From: Streptomyces filipinensis
GTDB lineage: Bacteria > Actinomycetota > Actinomycetes > Streptomycetales > Streptomycetaceae
Direction of reading: 5' to 3'
NCBI RefSeq assembly: GCF_014649495.1
Contig: NZ_BMTD01000024.1
Coordinates: 55,112-119,111, forward strand
Length of the DNA: 64,000 nucleotides
Shown: one piece after another, positions 26,598 to 34,767 of the stretch
Numbering within the stretch: the first letter of the stretch is position 1
How the letters are laid out: each line of letters begins with the position of its first letter
Translations under genes and position numbers: made by a program
The notes under the pieces: generated by a model
The model's database searches: none
Seen by the model: the letters and a program-made list of their open reading frames with translations, nothing else
Told to the model about the DNA's origin: nothing

Positions 26598-27042
26598 GGC
26601 CGACTCCTTCCTCGCCGTGTTCCGTGCACGGGGGCCGATGATGAGATCGAAAGCAGCAGCCGACGAGGTCTCCGTCCCCTGCTCGTGGAACCTCGGGAAT
26701 GAGACAGCACGCACGGCGCCGGCAGCGAGTTCATGACGCAGCTCTTGGGTGCCCTGACTCGGGGCGGGTGCGCACCGGCGCATTTCCACCGTACGCCGTG
26801 CGTGCCGTGCCGTCATCTCGGCCTTCGCGTACTTGATCGCTGACCCGCGACCAACTCCACCGCTGGTGCGGCGCTCCCCCGCCAGCGTGGTCTGCTGCCC
26901 ACCGAGCGCGACGCCCGGAGCGCCGCCACCAGCCTGAGTGACCCGCGGCCGTCGGCAGAGCGCCTGCTGGGTGGGCGGAGGAGATACACGCACCAGCCGC
27001 CGCTTCATCTCGTGTGGTGGGTTCCCCCTGATCGCCGGAGGT
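26598..27042. other. Intergenic region, no gene supported
   Basis: 445 bases between two minus-strand genes. It holds the promoter and AAGGAG site of the gene starting at 26597. The frame of that gene stays open upstream, but its composition there is not convincing as protein. Confidence 0.45.
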
Positions 27043-27885
27043 CTACCGAGGCAGTGGTGGAGCGACCTGCCCATCGCGGGGTGCGAACCTGAAGGCTGCC
27101 CGGGTGGTCAGCCAGGTCTCGGTGGTCGGGTCTGCGGGTGTGTAGATGATGACGTACTGGCCGTCCTCGTCGGGGAGCTGCAGGGACTCCAGGGTGAACG
27201 TGAGTTGGCCGGCCGTGGGGTGGTTGAGGACTTTGGCGCAGTGAGATCGGTCCTGGACGTCGTGGGAGTCCCAGAACCGGTCGAACTCGGCGCTGACGGT
27301 GCGGAGTTCGTCGACCAGCGCGGCCAGTTCCGTGTCGTCGGCGTACTCGGCCGAAGCCCTTCGCAGCAGGGCGACCGCGTCTTGCGCGACGGCTTCCCAG
27401 TCGGTGTAGTACGCGCGGGACGTCGGATCGAGGAAGTACAGGCGGGCCAGGTTCCGGTGGGCGGAGCCCTCGAAGTCGGCGACGGCCTCCAACGCGGCGG
27501 CGTTCCACGCGAGGATATTGCTCAGCCGGTCGACGACGATCGCCGGGAGCTCGTGCATCGCGTCGATCATTGCCTTGAGTTGCGGGCGTACGGCGGTCTT
27601 CGGCGGTACTGCGGGCGGCGCCGGGCAGGCCAGCTGCCGTAGATGGGCCCGCTCGGTCCGGTCCAGGCGCAGCGCGTCCGCGACGGCTGCCAGCACCGCG
27701 GTCGACGGGTTCCCGGCGCGGCCCTGCTCTAGCCGGATGTAGTAGTCGACACTCACGTCGGCCAGCAACGCGACCTCCTCGCGGCGCAGTCCGCTGACGC
27801 GCCGATCCCGACCCGGCTGCAGCCCGACCTCATCGGGCTGTACCCGTGCCCGCCGGCTCTGTAGGAATTCTCCCAACGCGCTCAC
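27043..27885 (-). CDS. XRE-family regulator with MmyB-like ligand domain
   Basis: 280 residues from GTG 27885. N-terminal HTH (LGEFLQSRRARVQPDEVGL, then VSGLRREEVALLADVSVDYYIRLEQGR) is the hallmark of the MmyB-like XRE subfamily. The C-terminal half (NILAWNAAALEAV, NLARLYFLDP, then DPTTETWLTTRAAF) is the MmyB-type PAS-like ligand-binding domain, which binds fatty-acid-like ligands in a known structure. It is divergent from an SDR dehydrogenase gene with a 91-base gap. In streptomycetes such XRE-SDR pairs are common, and the regulator controls the SDR. Confidence 0.92.
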   Translation of the reverse strand: MSALGEFLQSRRARVQPDEVGLQPGRDRRVSGLRREEVALLADVSVDYYIRLEQGRAGNPSTAVLAAVADALRLDRTERAHLRQLACPAPPAVPPKTAVRPQLKAMIDAMHELPAIVVDRLSNILAWNAAALEAVADFEGSAHRNLARLYFLDPTSRAYYTDWEAVAQDAVALLRRASAEYADDTELAALVDELRTVSAEFDRFWDSHDVQDRSHCAKVLNHPTAGQLTFTLESLQLPDEDGQYVIIYTPADPTTETWLTTRAAFRFAPRDGQVAPPLPR

Positions 27886-27976
27886 CCGACCAGTATCCCA
27901 AGCACTGGGTGGTACTGCCGGACCTATGGTCGCAGCGGATCTTCCGCGCACGCGTCGTCCGGCCGAGGCTGTTGCC

Positions 27977-28720
27977 ATGACAAACCGCATCGCACTCGTC
28001 ACCGGCGCCGCCAGCGGAATCGGCGCGGCCATCGCCACCCGTCTCGCCGCCGACGGCGCCTCCGTCGCGCTCCTCGCCCGTCGCCGCGACCGCCTCGAGA
28101 AGGTCGCCGCGCAGATCACCGAGACCGGCGGTACGGCGCTCGTCGTACCGGCTGATGTCACTTCGGAAGAGTCCGTGGCCGCGGCGGCGACCGAAGTGCA
28201 CGACCGCTTCGGCGATCTCGACCTGCTGGTGAACAACGCCGGCCTGATGCGAGTCGTCCCGTTCGCGGACGGCCCGCTCGACGACTGGCGCCGTACCGTC
28301 GACGTCAACCTGACCGGCGTCATCAACGTCACGCATGCGTTCCTCCCGGCCCTTCGCAGGTCAGCCGCGACCCGCACGACCGACCTGATCAACGTGTCGT
28401 CCATCGCCGGCGAGCGCATCAACCCCGGCATGGCGACGTACGGCGCCTCGAAGGCGGCCGTCAGCCACCTGACGCGCACGCTGCGCGCCGAACTGGCCGG
28501 CGAAGGGATCCGCGTCACCGACCTGGAGCCCGGCATGATCGGCGGCACCGAACTCGCCGACAGCTTCCCGACCGAACTGCAGTCAATGGTGAACGACCTC
28601 CGCACCACCCTCCCGGCAGTCCCGGTCAGCGAGGTCGCCGAGCTGGTCTCGTACGTCGTGAGCCGCCCGCGCAACGTGAACCTGCCACGCCTGATCATCC
28701 AGCCTTCGAAGGAGGTCTAG
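27977..28720 (+). CDS. Short-chain dehydrogenase/reductase (SDR)
   Basis: 247 residues from ATG 27977. Classical SDR motifs: TGAASGIG cofactor loop near residue 10, ADVTSEES, NNAG near residue 88, catalytic Ser in INVSSIAG and YGASK (Tyr/Lys) near residue 155. ARRRDRLEK after beta-2 suggests NADP preference. Substrate unknown. Divergent from the MmyB-like XRE regulator that probably controls it. Its stop is 309 bases before the SRPBCC operon. Confidence 0.93.
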   Translation: MTNRIALVTGAASGIGAAIATRLAADGASVALLARRRDRLEKVAAQITETGGTALVVPADVTSEESVAAAATEVHDRFGDLDLLVNNAGLMRVVPFADGPLDDWRRTVDVNLTGVINVTHAFLPALRRSAATRTTDLINVSSIAGERINPGMATYGASKAAVSHLTRTLRAELAGEGIRVTDLEPGMIGGTELADSFPTELQSMVNDLRTTLPAVPVSEVAELVSYVVSRPRNVNLPRLIIQPSKEV

Positions 28721-28953
28721 GGCCAATGGCTGTTGCGTTGCGTGCCTGCGGGTTGGGGTCTTGTGACGAGGCCGGCTTGGGCGCCGGTGCGGGTGGCTTG
28801 GGGCAACGGGACGCCGGGTAACTCCCCCGTCGGCCAGGCCGAGCTGGATCCGGGCCGAATACCGTGGCAGGCGGCCGACCAGGGAGACCTCCTAACGGAA
28901 TGAGCAGCGGGTGCTCGAATCTTGGCGGGACGCGAGCGGCACCACTTGCCCAG

Positions 28954-28995
28954 GTGCAACCAATCGGTTGCACATGGGCCTTTGGTTGTGCAACC
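28954..28995. promoter_or_regulatory. ArsR-type operator: GGTTG/CAACC inverted repeats
   Basis: Upstream of the SRPBCC-ArsR operon, GTGCAACC-AATC-GGTTGCAC (28954-28973) is a perfect 8-bp-arm inverted repeat. A second site GGTTG-TG-CAACC follows at 28984-28995. The shared GGTTG/CAACC half-sites and the position just before the operon argue for binding by the co-encoded ArsR-like protein. The rest of the 28721-29029 gap shows no gene. Confidence 0.65.
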
Positions 28996-29029
28996 TTTGG
29001 GTAGCGCATCCGGATGAGATGAGGTTGCA

Positions 29030-29488
29030 GTGATCCCCAACACGATCGAACGCGCCATCCTGATCAATGCCCCAAGGGAACGGGTCTGGTCCGTGCTGAG
29101 CGAACCCGCTTTCCTCGGCCGCTGGTTCGGCAATGGAGAGCCGGTCAAGATCGACCTTCGCCCCGGCGGTCTCCTGGTCTTCGACCACGGCATCCACGGC
29201 GTCATTCCCGCCCGTATCCAGACGGTCGAGCCGCCGCGCGCGCTGTCCTGGCGGTGGTCCCAAGGCGCCGCCGGCGAGGAGCCGGACGACACCAACGCCA
29301 CTCTGGTCGAGTTCACCCTGACCGAAGACGCCTCCACGGGAGGCACCCGGCTCACCCTGGTCGAAAGCGGCTTCGCGCACCTCGGGCTGCCCACCGACGC
29401 GGCCATCGACCGGCACCGCGCCAACAGCCTGAACTGGCCCGGCAAGCTCGACCAACTGCGCGCGGACTGCGAACAGAGCACAGCATGA
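29030..29488 (+). CDS. SRPBCC (AHSA1-type) domain protein
   Basis: 152 residues from GTG 29030, with GAGG upstream. The AHSA1/START-like pattern is clear: IERAILINAPRERVWSVLSEP, FLGRWFGNGE, DLRPGGLLVF, PRALSWRWS and TRLTLVESGF. These small hydrophobic-cavity proteins accompany ArsR regulators in actinomycetes. Its stop overlaps the ArsR start (ATGA), so the two are co-translated. Order SRPBCC then ArsR is the reverse of the more usual layout. Ligand unknown. Confidence 0.9.
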   Translation: MIPNTIERAILINAPRERVWSVLSEPAFLGRWFGNGEPVKIDLRPGGLLVFDHGIHGVIPARIQTVEPPRALSWRWSQGAAGEEPDDTNATLVEFTLTEDASTGGTRLTLVESGFAHLGLPTDAAIDRHRANSLNWPGKLDQLRADCEQSTA

Positions 29489-29829
29489 CCCGCACCACAG
29501 AGGGCGAACAAGCCCCCGATGATGTGCTGGTCGCCCTCGCCGACCCGATCCGCCGAGAGGTCCTGGCCGTCCTTGCCCGCGACGGCGGCGCGACCTCGAC
29601 GTCCCTGGCGGCAAGCCTCCCTGTCACCCGCCAGGCGGTCGCCAAACACTTGGCAGTCCTCGGCCGCGCCGGACTGGTACGCGCCCACCGGGCCGGACGC
29701 GAGGTCCGCTACGAAGCCGACCTGCGGCCGCTGAGGCGGACAACGCGGTGGATGGACACCCTCGCCACCCAGTGGGAGCGCCGCCTCAACGCAATCAAGG
29801 ATCTGGCGGAGGGGTCCACTGGACCCTGA
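29485..29829 (+). CDS. ArsR-like winged-helix regulator
   Basis: 114 residues from ATG 29485, overlapping the SRPBCC stop. Typical ArsR/HTH_20: DDVLVALADPIRREVLAVLARDGGATSTSLAASLPVTRQAVAKHLAVLGRAGLVRAHRAGREVRY. No CxC metal motif, so a metal is not the ligand. The paired GGTTG/CAACC repeats upstream of the operon are the likely autoregulatory operator. An IS5 remnant begins 17 bases after the stop. Confidence 0.92.
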   Translation: MTRTTEGEQAPDDVLVALADPIRREVLAVLARDGGATSTSLAASLPVTRQAVAKHLAVLGRAGLVRAHRAGREVRYEADLRPLRRTTRWMDTLATQWERRLNAIKDLAEGSTGP

Positions 29830-29845
29830 ACGGCGCAGTGCCGCC

Positions 29846-30160
29846 TCAAGGGCTCATCGCAGAGCGGAGTCTTCTCCAGTAGATCAGTGCGCATCCCAGG
29901 GCGCGGAGGGTTTCGTGGATGTCATCGCGTATCTCCAGCGGATCCGCAGGCGGCGGAACCAGTGCGGGTGGGCGAACTCGCTTGCCATGACCCAGCGTTG
30001 GGCGCCCAGGCCGGAGCCGTGTTCGGCGCCCCGGCGGGCGATCAGCGGCTTCACGTCGAGGTCCCAGATCAGCTGGCGGTACCTGTCACGGTCGTAGCCG
30101 CGGTCGCCCAGCACCACGTCGGGGCGGCGCCGGGGCCGGACGCGCTTGCCCCGCACGGTC
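29846..30160 (-). pseudogene. IS5-family transposase C-terminal remnant (frameshifted)
   Basis: Minus-strand frames read RRRPDVVLGDRGYDRDRYRQLIWDL and LIARRGAEHGSGLG, then after a frameshift near 29940 RDDIHETLRALGCALIYWRRLR and a stop at 29846-29848. This is the second Asp, linker and C-terminus of an IS5-type transposase. The N-terminal half is absent. Confidence 0.7.
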
Positions 30161-30209
30161 AGTCCGGCTTGGAGGAGCGGGATCAGTCGGGGCCCTGCTC
30201 CGGGCCCCC

Positions 30210-30374
30210 TCAGGGGACCTCCCGCAGCACATTGCTCGCGCAGTGCACCTCGCCGCGGACCATGTGCGCCCAGGAGAGGTCCTCCACCCGACGGACTGGG
30301 ACGCCCTGTGCGGCCAGGCGCCGACCGGCTTCCCTGTGACCCGGGGGCCTGGGCATGGGGTCTGGGTCGGCGTC
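30210..30374 (-). pseudogene. C-terminal fragment of a guanidino-modifying (deiminase-like) enzyme
   Basis: Minus-strand frame ending at TGA 30210-30212. It reads REAGRRLAAQGVPVRRVEDL, then AHMVRGEVHCASNVLREVP. The terminal GEVHCxSN matches the catalytic-Cys motif at the C-terminus of peptidylarginine deiminase-type enzymes. A further stretch in another frame (EYLWMDATRGDDED, ending at 30373-30375) may belong to the same or a neighbouring lost gene. Confidence 0.4.
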
Positions 30375-30512
30375 ATCGCGTGCGGACAGCGAGAGGCAAC
30401 CCGGTCGCCCGGAGCAGCACCTTCAGCTGCTCATCGAGATGCCGGGCGGCGTCCTCGTCGTCGCCGCGCGTCGCATCCATCCACAGGTACTCGCTGATGG
30501 TGGGCTTCAAAG

Positions 30513-30577
30513 CCCAAGGACTGGCTCGGGCACTCTCCCGAGCAGATCACCGCCATGCTGAACGGGCCGGCCGACCT
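30513..30577 (+). pseudogene. Second Arr C-terminal fragment
   Basis: The frame reads PKDWLGHSPEQITAMLNGPADL, which is nearly identical to the C-terminal KDWVGHSPEQITAM of the intact arr gene at 20215-20643, but on the opposite strand. DNA similarity is also high over the same 60 bases. The remaining 120 residues are missing. Confidence 0.75.
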
Positions 30578-30804
30578 CGGGGAGCCGGTTGCCGTGCCCC
30601 GTCATCGCGCACGGGCGGCGTCCGGAGAGCGCCCCGGCCAGCACGGAAAGGAAGTCAGTAGAAGGCTTGTGGCCTGCTCTGTTACGGTCCTGGGGCCGGC
30701 CGCGGGACTCCGGTGCGACTTCCGGAACCTGCCTCTAAAGCAATGATTCGCAGCTCGTGCCCCCATTCCCCGGCCGGCGTCCACGTCTATGGGGGAAGAA
30801 TCGG

Positions 30805-32244
30805 ATGGATTCGTACGGGGACCTCATTGCGGCCGATGATGTGCTGCTCTTTGTCAACGCGGCGATCACGTCCACCGGCCAGCGTGAATTTCACAGCGAC
30901 GCGGGCGAGCAGCGGCTGTCCCTGGACTTCCTCCATGCGTACATGCTGGGGAACTACCGTGACCTGTACGCCGGGGTCCTCGCGCTCGACATCAACGACC
31001 ACAACGCAGCCCTCATCATCCGACGGCTGCTGGAAACCACCGGGGAGGCCACTGCCGGCCAGCGACGCAGCGAGGGCCGACTGATCGCGTGTCGTTTGGC
31101 GACGCTGCCACCCCAACGCGTGTACGGGCTGTTCGATGCCCTGCGCCGGGCCGGGGTGAACAACCGCCGGACCCGCGCGATCATGCGCGACTGGCTTGCC
31201 GCCCGCCCCGACCTGGCGTTCGACGCCGTGAAGTACCGCAGCGGACTCAAGCGGGCCCTTCGCCACGCGCACCTGGCCCCCGCCACCGAAGAACTGGGGG
31301 CGTTCGTGTTCGCGCCGCTGACCCGCGAGCACTACGCGACGCCTCTCTTGGAGACGTGGCGCCGCGCGCACTACGAGCAGGCCGCCCTGTATGAGCTGCC
31401 CTATACGGCTGCCGAGGGCTTCGCCGCCAAGCACGGCATCCCCCGGGACGTCTTCCTGGAGCGCATAGCCCCACGCATGACCCGCCTGGAGACCTTGCGG
31501 CTGCAGGAGTCCGCGCACAAGACCGGGACCACGGGAGTACAGGCGGACCTGGCCAGGATGCCGCTGACCCGGTTGGCGACCTATGTGCTTTCACTGCCGG
31601 TCAAGGACCGCCTGCGCCGACGTGCCGAGCTGACCCACGCCCTGGAATCGGCCGCCGGCCGGGTGGCTGGATCCCACCAGGGGAGCTGGGGCAGGGTCAC
31701 CGCCGTCCTGGACGACAGCTTTTCCACCTTCGGTTCGGTTCACAAGCGTCGTCGGCCGCTGGCGGTGGCCCTGGCCTGCCACTATCTGCTCGCGGCCCTT
31801 GCCGGCAACTACACCGGGCTGTGGACGTCCGGGCGGACTGACGCGCTGCTGACCCGTCCGCACGGCCCGACGCCGGTGGGTAGGCGGATCCTCGACGCGC
31901 TGGACACCACACCGTCCAGGCTGGTGATCGTCTCCGATGGATGGGACAACGCTCCTCCCGGCCTGGCCGCCGAGGTGCTGCGCATCTGGCGGACCCGGCT
32001 CGACCCCGGGCGTCGCACCAGCATCGTGCATCTCAACCCCGTCTACGACGCGGCCGATTTCGACGTGCGCCGGCTGTCCCCGACGGTGCCCACCGCGGGT
32101 GTCCGCGACGCCGAGGACCTTCCCGCACTGGTGGAGCTCGCCCAGTTCGCGGAGGGCCGGACCGGCCTGGCCGAATTGATCACCTACATGGACACCCGCG
32201 CGGCCCGCATGATGGGCGGCCGGAACCAGGAGCGGGCGCGATGA
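30805..32244 (+). CDS. TROVE-like helical plus vWA-domain protein
   Basis: 479 residues from ATG 30805 (GGAAG upstream). The N-terminal 270 residues are all-helical (YMLGNYRDLYAGVLALDINDHNAALIIRRLLE, VYGLFDALRRAGVNNRRTRAIMRDWL), like the HEAT-type ring of TROVE/Ro60 proteins. From residue about 297 there is a vWA domain with an intact MIDAS DxSxS at 303-307 (DDSFS) and the later Asp at 378 (VSDGWDN). Ro60/Rsr proteins bind misfolded RNA and Y RNA. This protein is shorter and divergent, so the TROVE call is tentative. Its stop overlaps the start of the ARPP-type gene (ATGA), giving a coupled two-gene operon. Confidence 0.6.
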   Translation: MDSYGDLIAADDVLLFVNAAITSTGQREFHSDAGEQRLSLDFLHAYMLGNYRDLYAGVLALDINDHNAALIIRRLLETTGEATAGQRRSEGRLIACRLATLPPQRVYGLFDALRRAGVNNRRTRAIMRDWLAARPDLAFDAVKYRSGLKRALRHAHLAPATEELGAFVFAPLTREHYATPLLETWRRAHYEQAALYELPYTAAEGFAAKHGIPRDVFLERIAPRMTRLETLRLQESAHKTGTTGVQADLARMPLTRLATYVLSLPVKDRLRRRAELTHALESAAGRVAGSHQGSWGRVTAVLDDSFSTFGSVHKRRRPLAVALACHYLLAALAGNYTGLWTSGRTDALLTRPHGPTPVGRRILDALDTTPSRLVIVSDGWDNAPPGLAAEVLRIWRTRLDPGRRTSIVHLNPVYDAADFDVRRLSPTVPTAGVRDAEDLPALVELAQFAEGRTGLAELITYMDTRAARMMGGRNQERAR

Positions 32245-33392
32245 CCACACTGGACCTGACCGGCCTGACCACCCGTCCCGCACAGGTTTGGGGTGCCGTC
32301 CGTCTGGTGCCGCTCGTGCGTGACGAACCTGTCGACGATCTGCGTTTGCGCTCGCAGCTCTACGGTGAGGGGGCGGGGCTGGTCGAGGTCGGCCCGCGCG
32401 ATGCCTATGTCTCCTACATCCCGCACGGATTCGTCGCCACGTGGACTGGTGACGGCACGCCGGCGGCCGCCTACGGCACCCAGCTTTCCGTCGACGGCAA
32501 CTCGGCTCCTACCGCCACAATGGGCCTGCGCTTCCACCGCGGAATGGCCCGCCGCCAGGCCAAGGACCGGCTACGGTTCCTCCCCATGCACCTGGCGCTG
32601 GAAGGCTACTTGGCACTGCACTTCGGTGGCCCCTCGCTCGCCTGGACGGAGTGGTCGCAGCGTGCAATCCGCCAAGGGCTCTCCCCGCGCGTCGAGGAAG
32701 CCTATGTGGGCGCCGAAGTACGGGGGCTGACCGACGCGCTGCGCATCTTCGAGATCCACCCCGGCCAGTGCGGCGTGTTGGTCTACGTCGCCGACGCACT
32801 CGCGGCCGCGTTCACCGTCTCGCATCCCGACGACTACCGCGCACTCCACCCCACACTCGTGCAGGACCTGTACGGCGAACTGATCCACCACTACGCGACG
32901 CTGATGCCGCCGGTGCAGGATTTCCGGGCTCGCATCCCTGACGCGCGCATCCGCTCCCTGGCCGACCTGCGCACGGCAGTTGCCGAACAGGAGCACGCCT
33001 GGACGCATTTTCATGACACGACCATGCTGGCGGGCCTGCTGGAGCAGGCGTACACCTGGCAGACGGTCTACCGGATGGGACGCTTCACGCTCTCCCGCTT
33101 CTTGCCGGCGTTCCGTCCCAAGCAGGAGAACCACATCGGCGAGGCCATCACCGACGACAGGGGCAGGATCACCTACCTCAAGACGTTTCGCCTGTCGGAG
33201 ACGCAGGTCCGCCGCGGTCACCTTCTCCGCAAGCTTGCCGCCAGCGACTGGCACCTGGCGGACACCGCTGCCGAACTTGGCATCACTGAGGCCCAGCTGG
33301 GGCTGCGTCTGGAATCTGCTGGCTTCGGTTATCTGCTCCGCCAGGACGTCTTGGACGGATACCGCAAGCGAGGACGAACTCGGACCGGATGA
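32241..33392 (+). CDS. ARPP-type domain protein, partner of vWA/TROVE-like gene
   Basis: 383 residues from ATG 32241, overlapping the previous stop. Sequence blocks VWGAVRLVPLVRDEP, YIPHGFVATWTGDGTPAAAYGTQL, RLRFLPMHLALEGYLALHFGG, GLTDALRIFEIHPGQCGVLVY and RPKQENHIGEAITDD match, from memory, proteins of the ARPP group (named for association with ADP-ribosylglycohydrolase and phosphatase genes). The last 60 residues form a Fis-like helix-turn-helix (LAASDWHLADTAAELGITEAQLGLRL). The group is uncharacterised. Coupling to the vWA/TROVE-like gene suggests that the two proteins act together on nucleic acid; this is inference. Confidence 0.6.
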   Translation: MTTLDLTGLTTRPAQVWGAVRLVPLVRDEPVDDLRLRSQLYGEGAGLVEVGPRDAYVSYIPHGFVATWTGDGTPAAAYGTQLSVDGNSAPTATMGLRFHRGMARRQAKDRLRFLPMHLALEGYLALHFGGPSLAWTEWSQRAIRQGLSPRVEEAYVGAEVRGLTDALRIFEIHPGQCGVLVYVADALAAAFTVSHPDDYRALHPTLVQDLYGELIHHYATLMPPVQDFRARIPDARIRSLADLRTAVAEQEHAWTHFHDTTMLAGLLEQAYTWQTVYRMGRFTLSRFLPAFRPKQENHIGEAITDDRGRITYLKTFRLSETQVRRGHLLRKLAASDWHLADTAAELGITEAQLGLRLESAGFGYLLRQDVLDGYRKRGRTRTG

Positions 33393-33412
33393 AGGCGGAG
33401 CGTTCAGCTGTT

Positions 33413-33445
33413 CTGCCGCAGTGACTGCCCGATTTACTGCGGCAG
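33413..33445 (+). terminator. Hairpin terminator after vWA/ARPP operon
   Basis: CTGCCGCAGT and ACTGCGGCAG form a perfect 10-bp stem around a 13-base loop, 20 bases after the stop at 33392. There is no T-run. Confidence 0.65.
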
Positions 33446-33540
33446 GGCCTCGACGGTGACCATCTCGCGCGGTACAGCGGCAGTACCTGTTTCTGATCTG
33501 GGACCGCTGACGAGCTGGTGGACGACTCATCTAGGCTGGC

Positions 33541-34395
33541 GTGGTGACTGATGAGCAGGAGCGGGTGCAGCCGTCGGGAGTGTGGGCCACCGCGGTGGGG
33601 GTGGCCAGGGTGCGGGCGCTGGAGACCGAGCGGGAGAACGCGCTCTTCCGCGACCCACTGGCACAGGCCTTCGCCACCGCCGGCGGCCTGTGGCCTTCCT
33701 CGCCGCCGCTGCCCGATGACGAGGCGGCGCGACGCCGCCGACTGGCCGTGTCGTTCTCCATCGTCATCAGGACGAAGTTCCTCGACGACCTGTTGCAGCG
33801 GGCCTCCGCGTCCGGGGTCCGGCAGGTCGTGCTGCTCGGCGCCGGCATGGACAGCCGGGCCTTCCGGATGGACTGGCCCGAGGGCACCCGGCTGTTCGAG
33901 GTCGACACCGCCGCGCCACTGGACTTCAAGGCTTCGGTGCTGCGCCAGGAGCGGGCCGTCGCACGCTGCGAGCGGATCACCGTCGCGGTGGATCTGCGTG
34001 AGGACTGGCCAGGCGCCCTGGCCGCCGCAGGGCACGACCCGGCCGTGCCGACCGTGTGGATCGCCGAAGGACTGCTGATCTACCTGCCCGAGGACGCGGT
34101 GGAGCTGCTGCTGGCCCGGATCAGCGCGCAGTCGGCGGCAGGCAGTCGGATGGGGCTGACGTTGGGCTCGCGCGGTGTGATCGAGCGCTTCGGCGCGGAC
34201 GCCGTGCCGGGATCGGCGGCGTCCATGTGGGTCTCGGAGATGCCCGACGACCCGGTGGGCTGGCTGGCCGGGCACGGCTGGGAGGCCGACAGCCACACCC
34301 TGCGCGAGTGCGCTGCCGCCTACGGCCGCCCGATCAGCACCCCGCCGCAGCGCGAGGAGCGGCCCGGCGGACTGATCTCGGCGGTCCGCCGATAG
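33541..34395 (+). CDS. Class I SAM-dependent methyltransferase (PPM1/LCM-type)
   Basis: 284 residues from GTG 33541; the next codon is also GTG (33544). A TAGGCT -10-like box at 33532-33537 lies so close that the message is probably leaderless. Motifs: SGVWATAVGVARVRALE, VVLLGAGMDSRAFRMDWP (SAM loop GxGxDSR), RLFEVD and WIAEGLLIYLPEDAVELLL. This is the leucine-carboxylmethyltransferase-like TIGR00027 group, which is widespread in mycobacteria and streptomycetes and mostly acts on natural-product or unknown hydroxyl/carboxyl substrates. It is monocistronic. Confidence 0.9.
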   Translation: MVTDEQERVQPSGVWATAVGVARVRALETERENALFRDPLAQAFATAGGLWPSSPPLPDDEAARRRRLAVSFSIVIRTKFLDDLLQRASASGVRQVVLLGAGMDSRAFRMDWPEGTRLFEVDTAAPLDFKASVLRQERAVARCERITVAVDLREDWPGALAAAGHDPAVPTVWIAEGLLIYLPEDAVELLLARISAQSAAGSRMGLTLGSRGVIERFGADAVPGSAASMWVSEMPDDPVGWLAGHGWEADSHTLRECAAAYGRPISTPPQREERPGGLISAVRR

Positions 34396-34767
34396 AGCGC
34401 CTCCCGGTTCCCTGAATGATCGATTCCAAGGGGGCCGGCCTGATGGGTGGAGTCAGCTTCGTGTGCGGCCGGCGGGTCATGTGCGCACTGACCGCCTACG
34501 ACCACTGACGCTGTCCGTGAGGACGATCAGTCCCGTGCGGCTTCTCGGGAAGCGAGCTGGCCACTGCGGCGGTGGGTTACGGACCAATGGACCCAGCTGC
34601 GGCTGGAGTTGGGATTCGACGACGTGGTGTCGGATGCTCCCCGGCTAGCTGGCGCAGGCCGGATCCACCCGCCGGGGCGGAACCCATGGGAACAGTCCTT
34701 CGGGCGTGCGGGCACACCCGATCTGGCCGTACGGACCATGAGCTTTCTGCCCCGGCGGGTGGGCGGA
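34396..34767 (+). pseudogene. Unidentified protein fragment between convergent genes
   Basis: Within this 372-base gap, about 34570-34755 gives a protein-like plus-strand frame: RWVTDQWTQLRLELGFDDVV, then RIHPPGRNPWEQSFGRAGTPD and RTMSFLPRR. It has no start, and its frame runs into the antisense of the PIG-L gene. I do not recognise it. The first 170 bases of the gap show nothing. Confidence 0.3.

Noticed and set aside
25584..27074. Longer version (496 codons) of the hypothetical gene
   Set aside because: The AAGGAG site directly before ATG 26597 and the low-quality upstream sequence favour the 337-residue form.
30513..30577. A second functional rifamycin-resistance gene
   Set aside because: Only the C-terminal 20 or so residues remain; the catalytic His, Tyr and Asp are absent.
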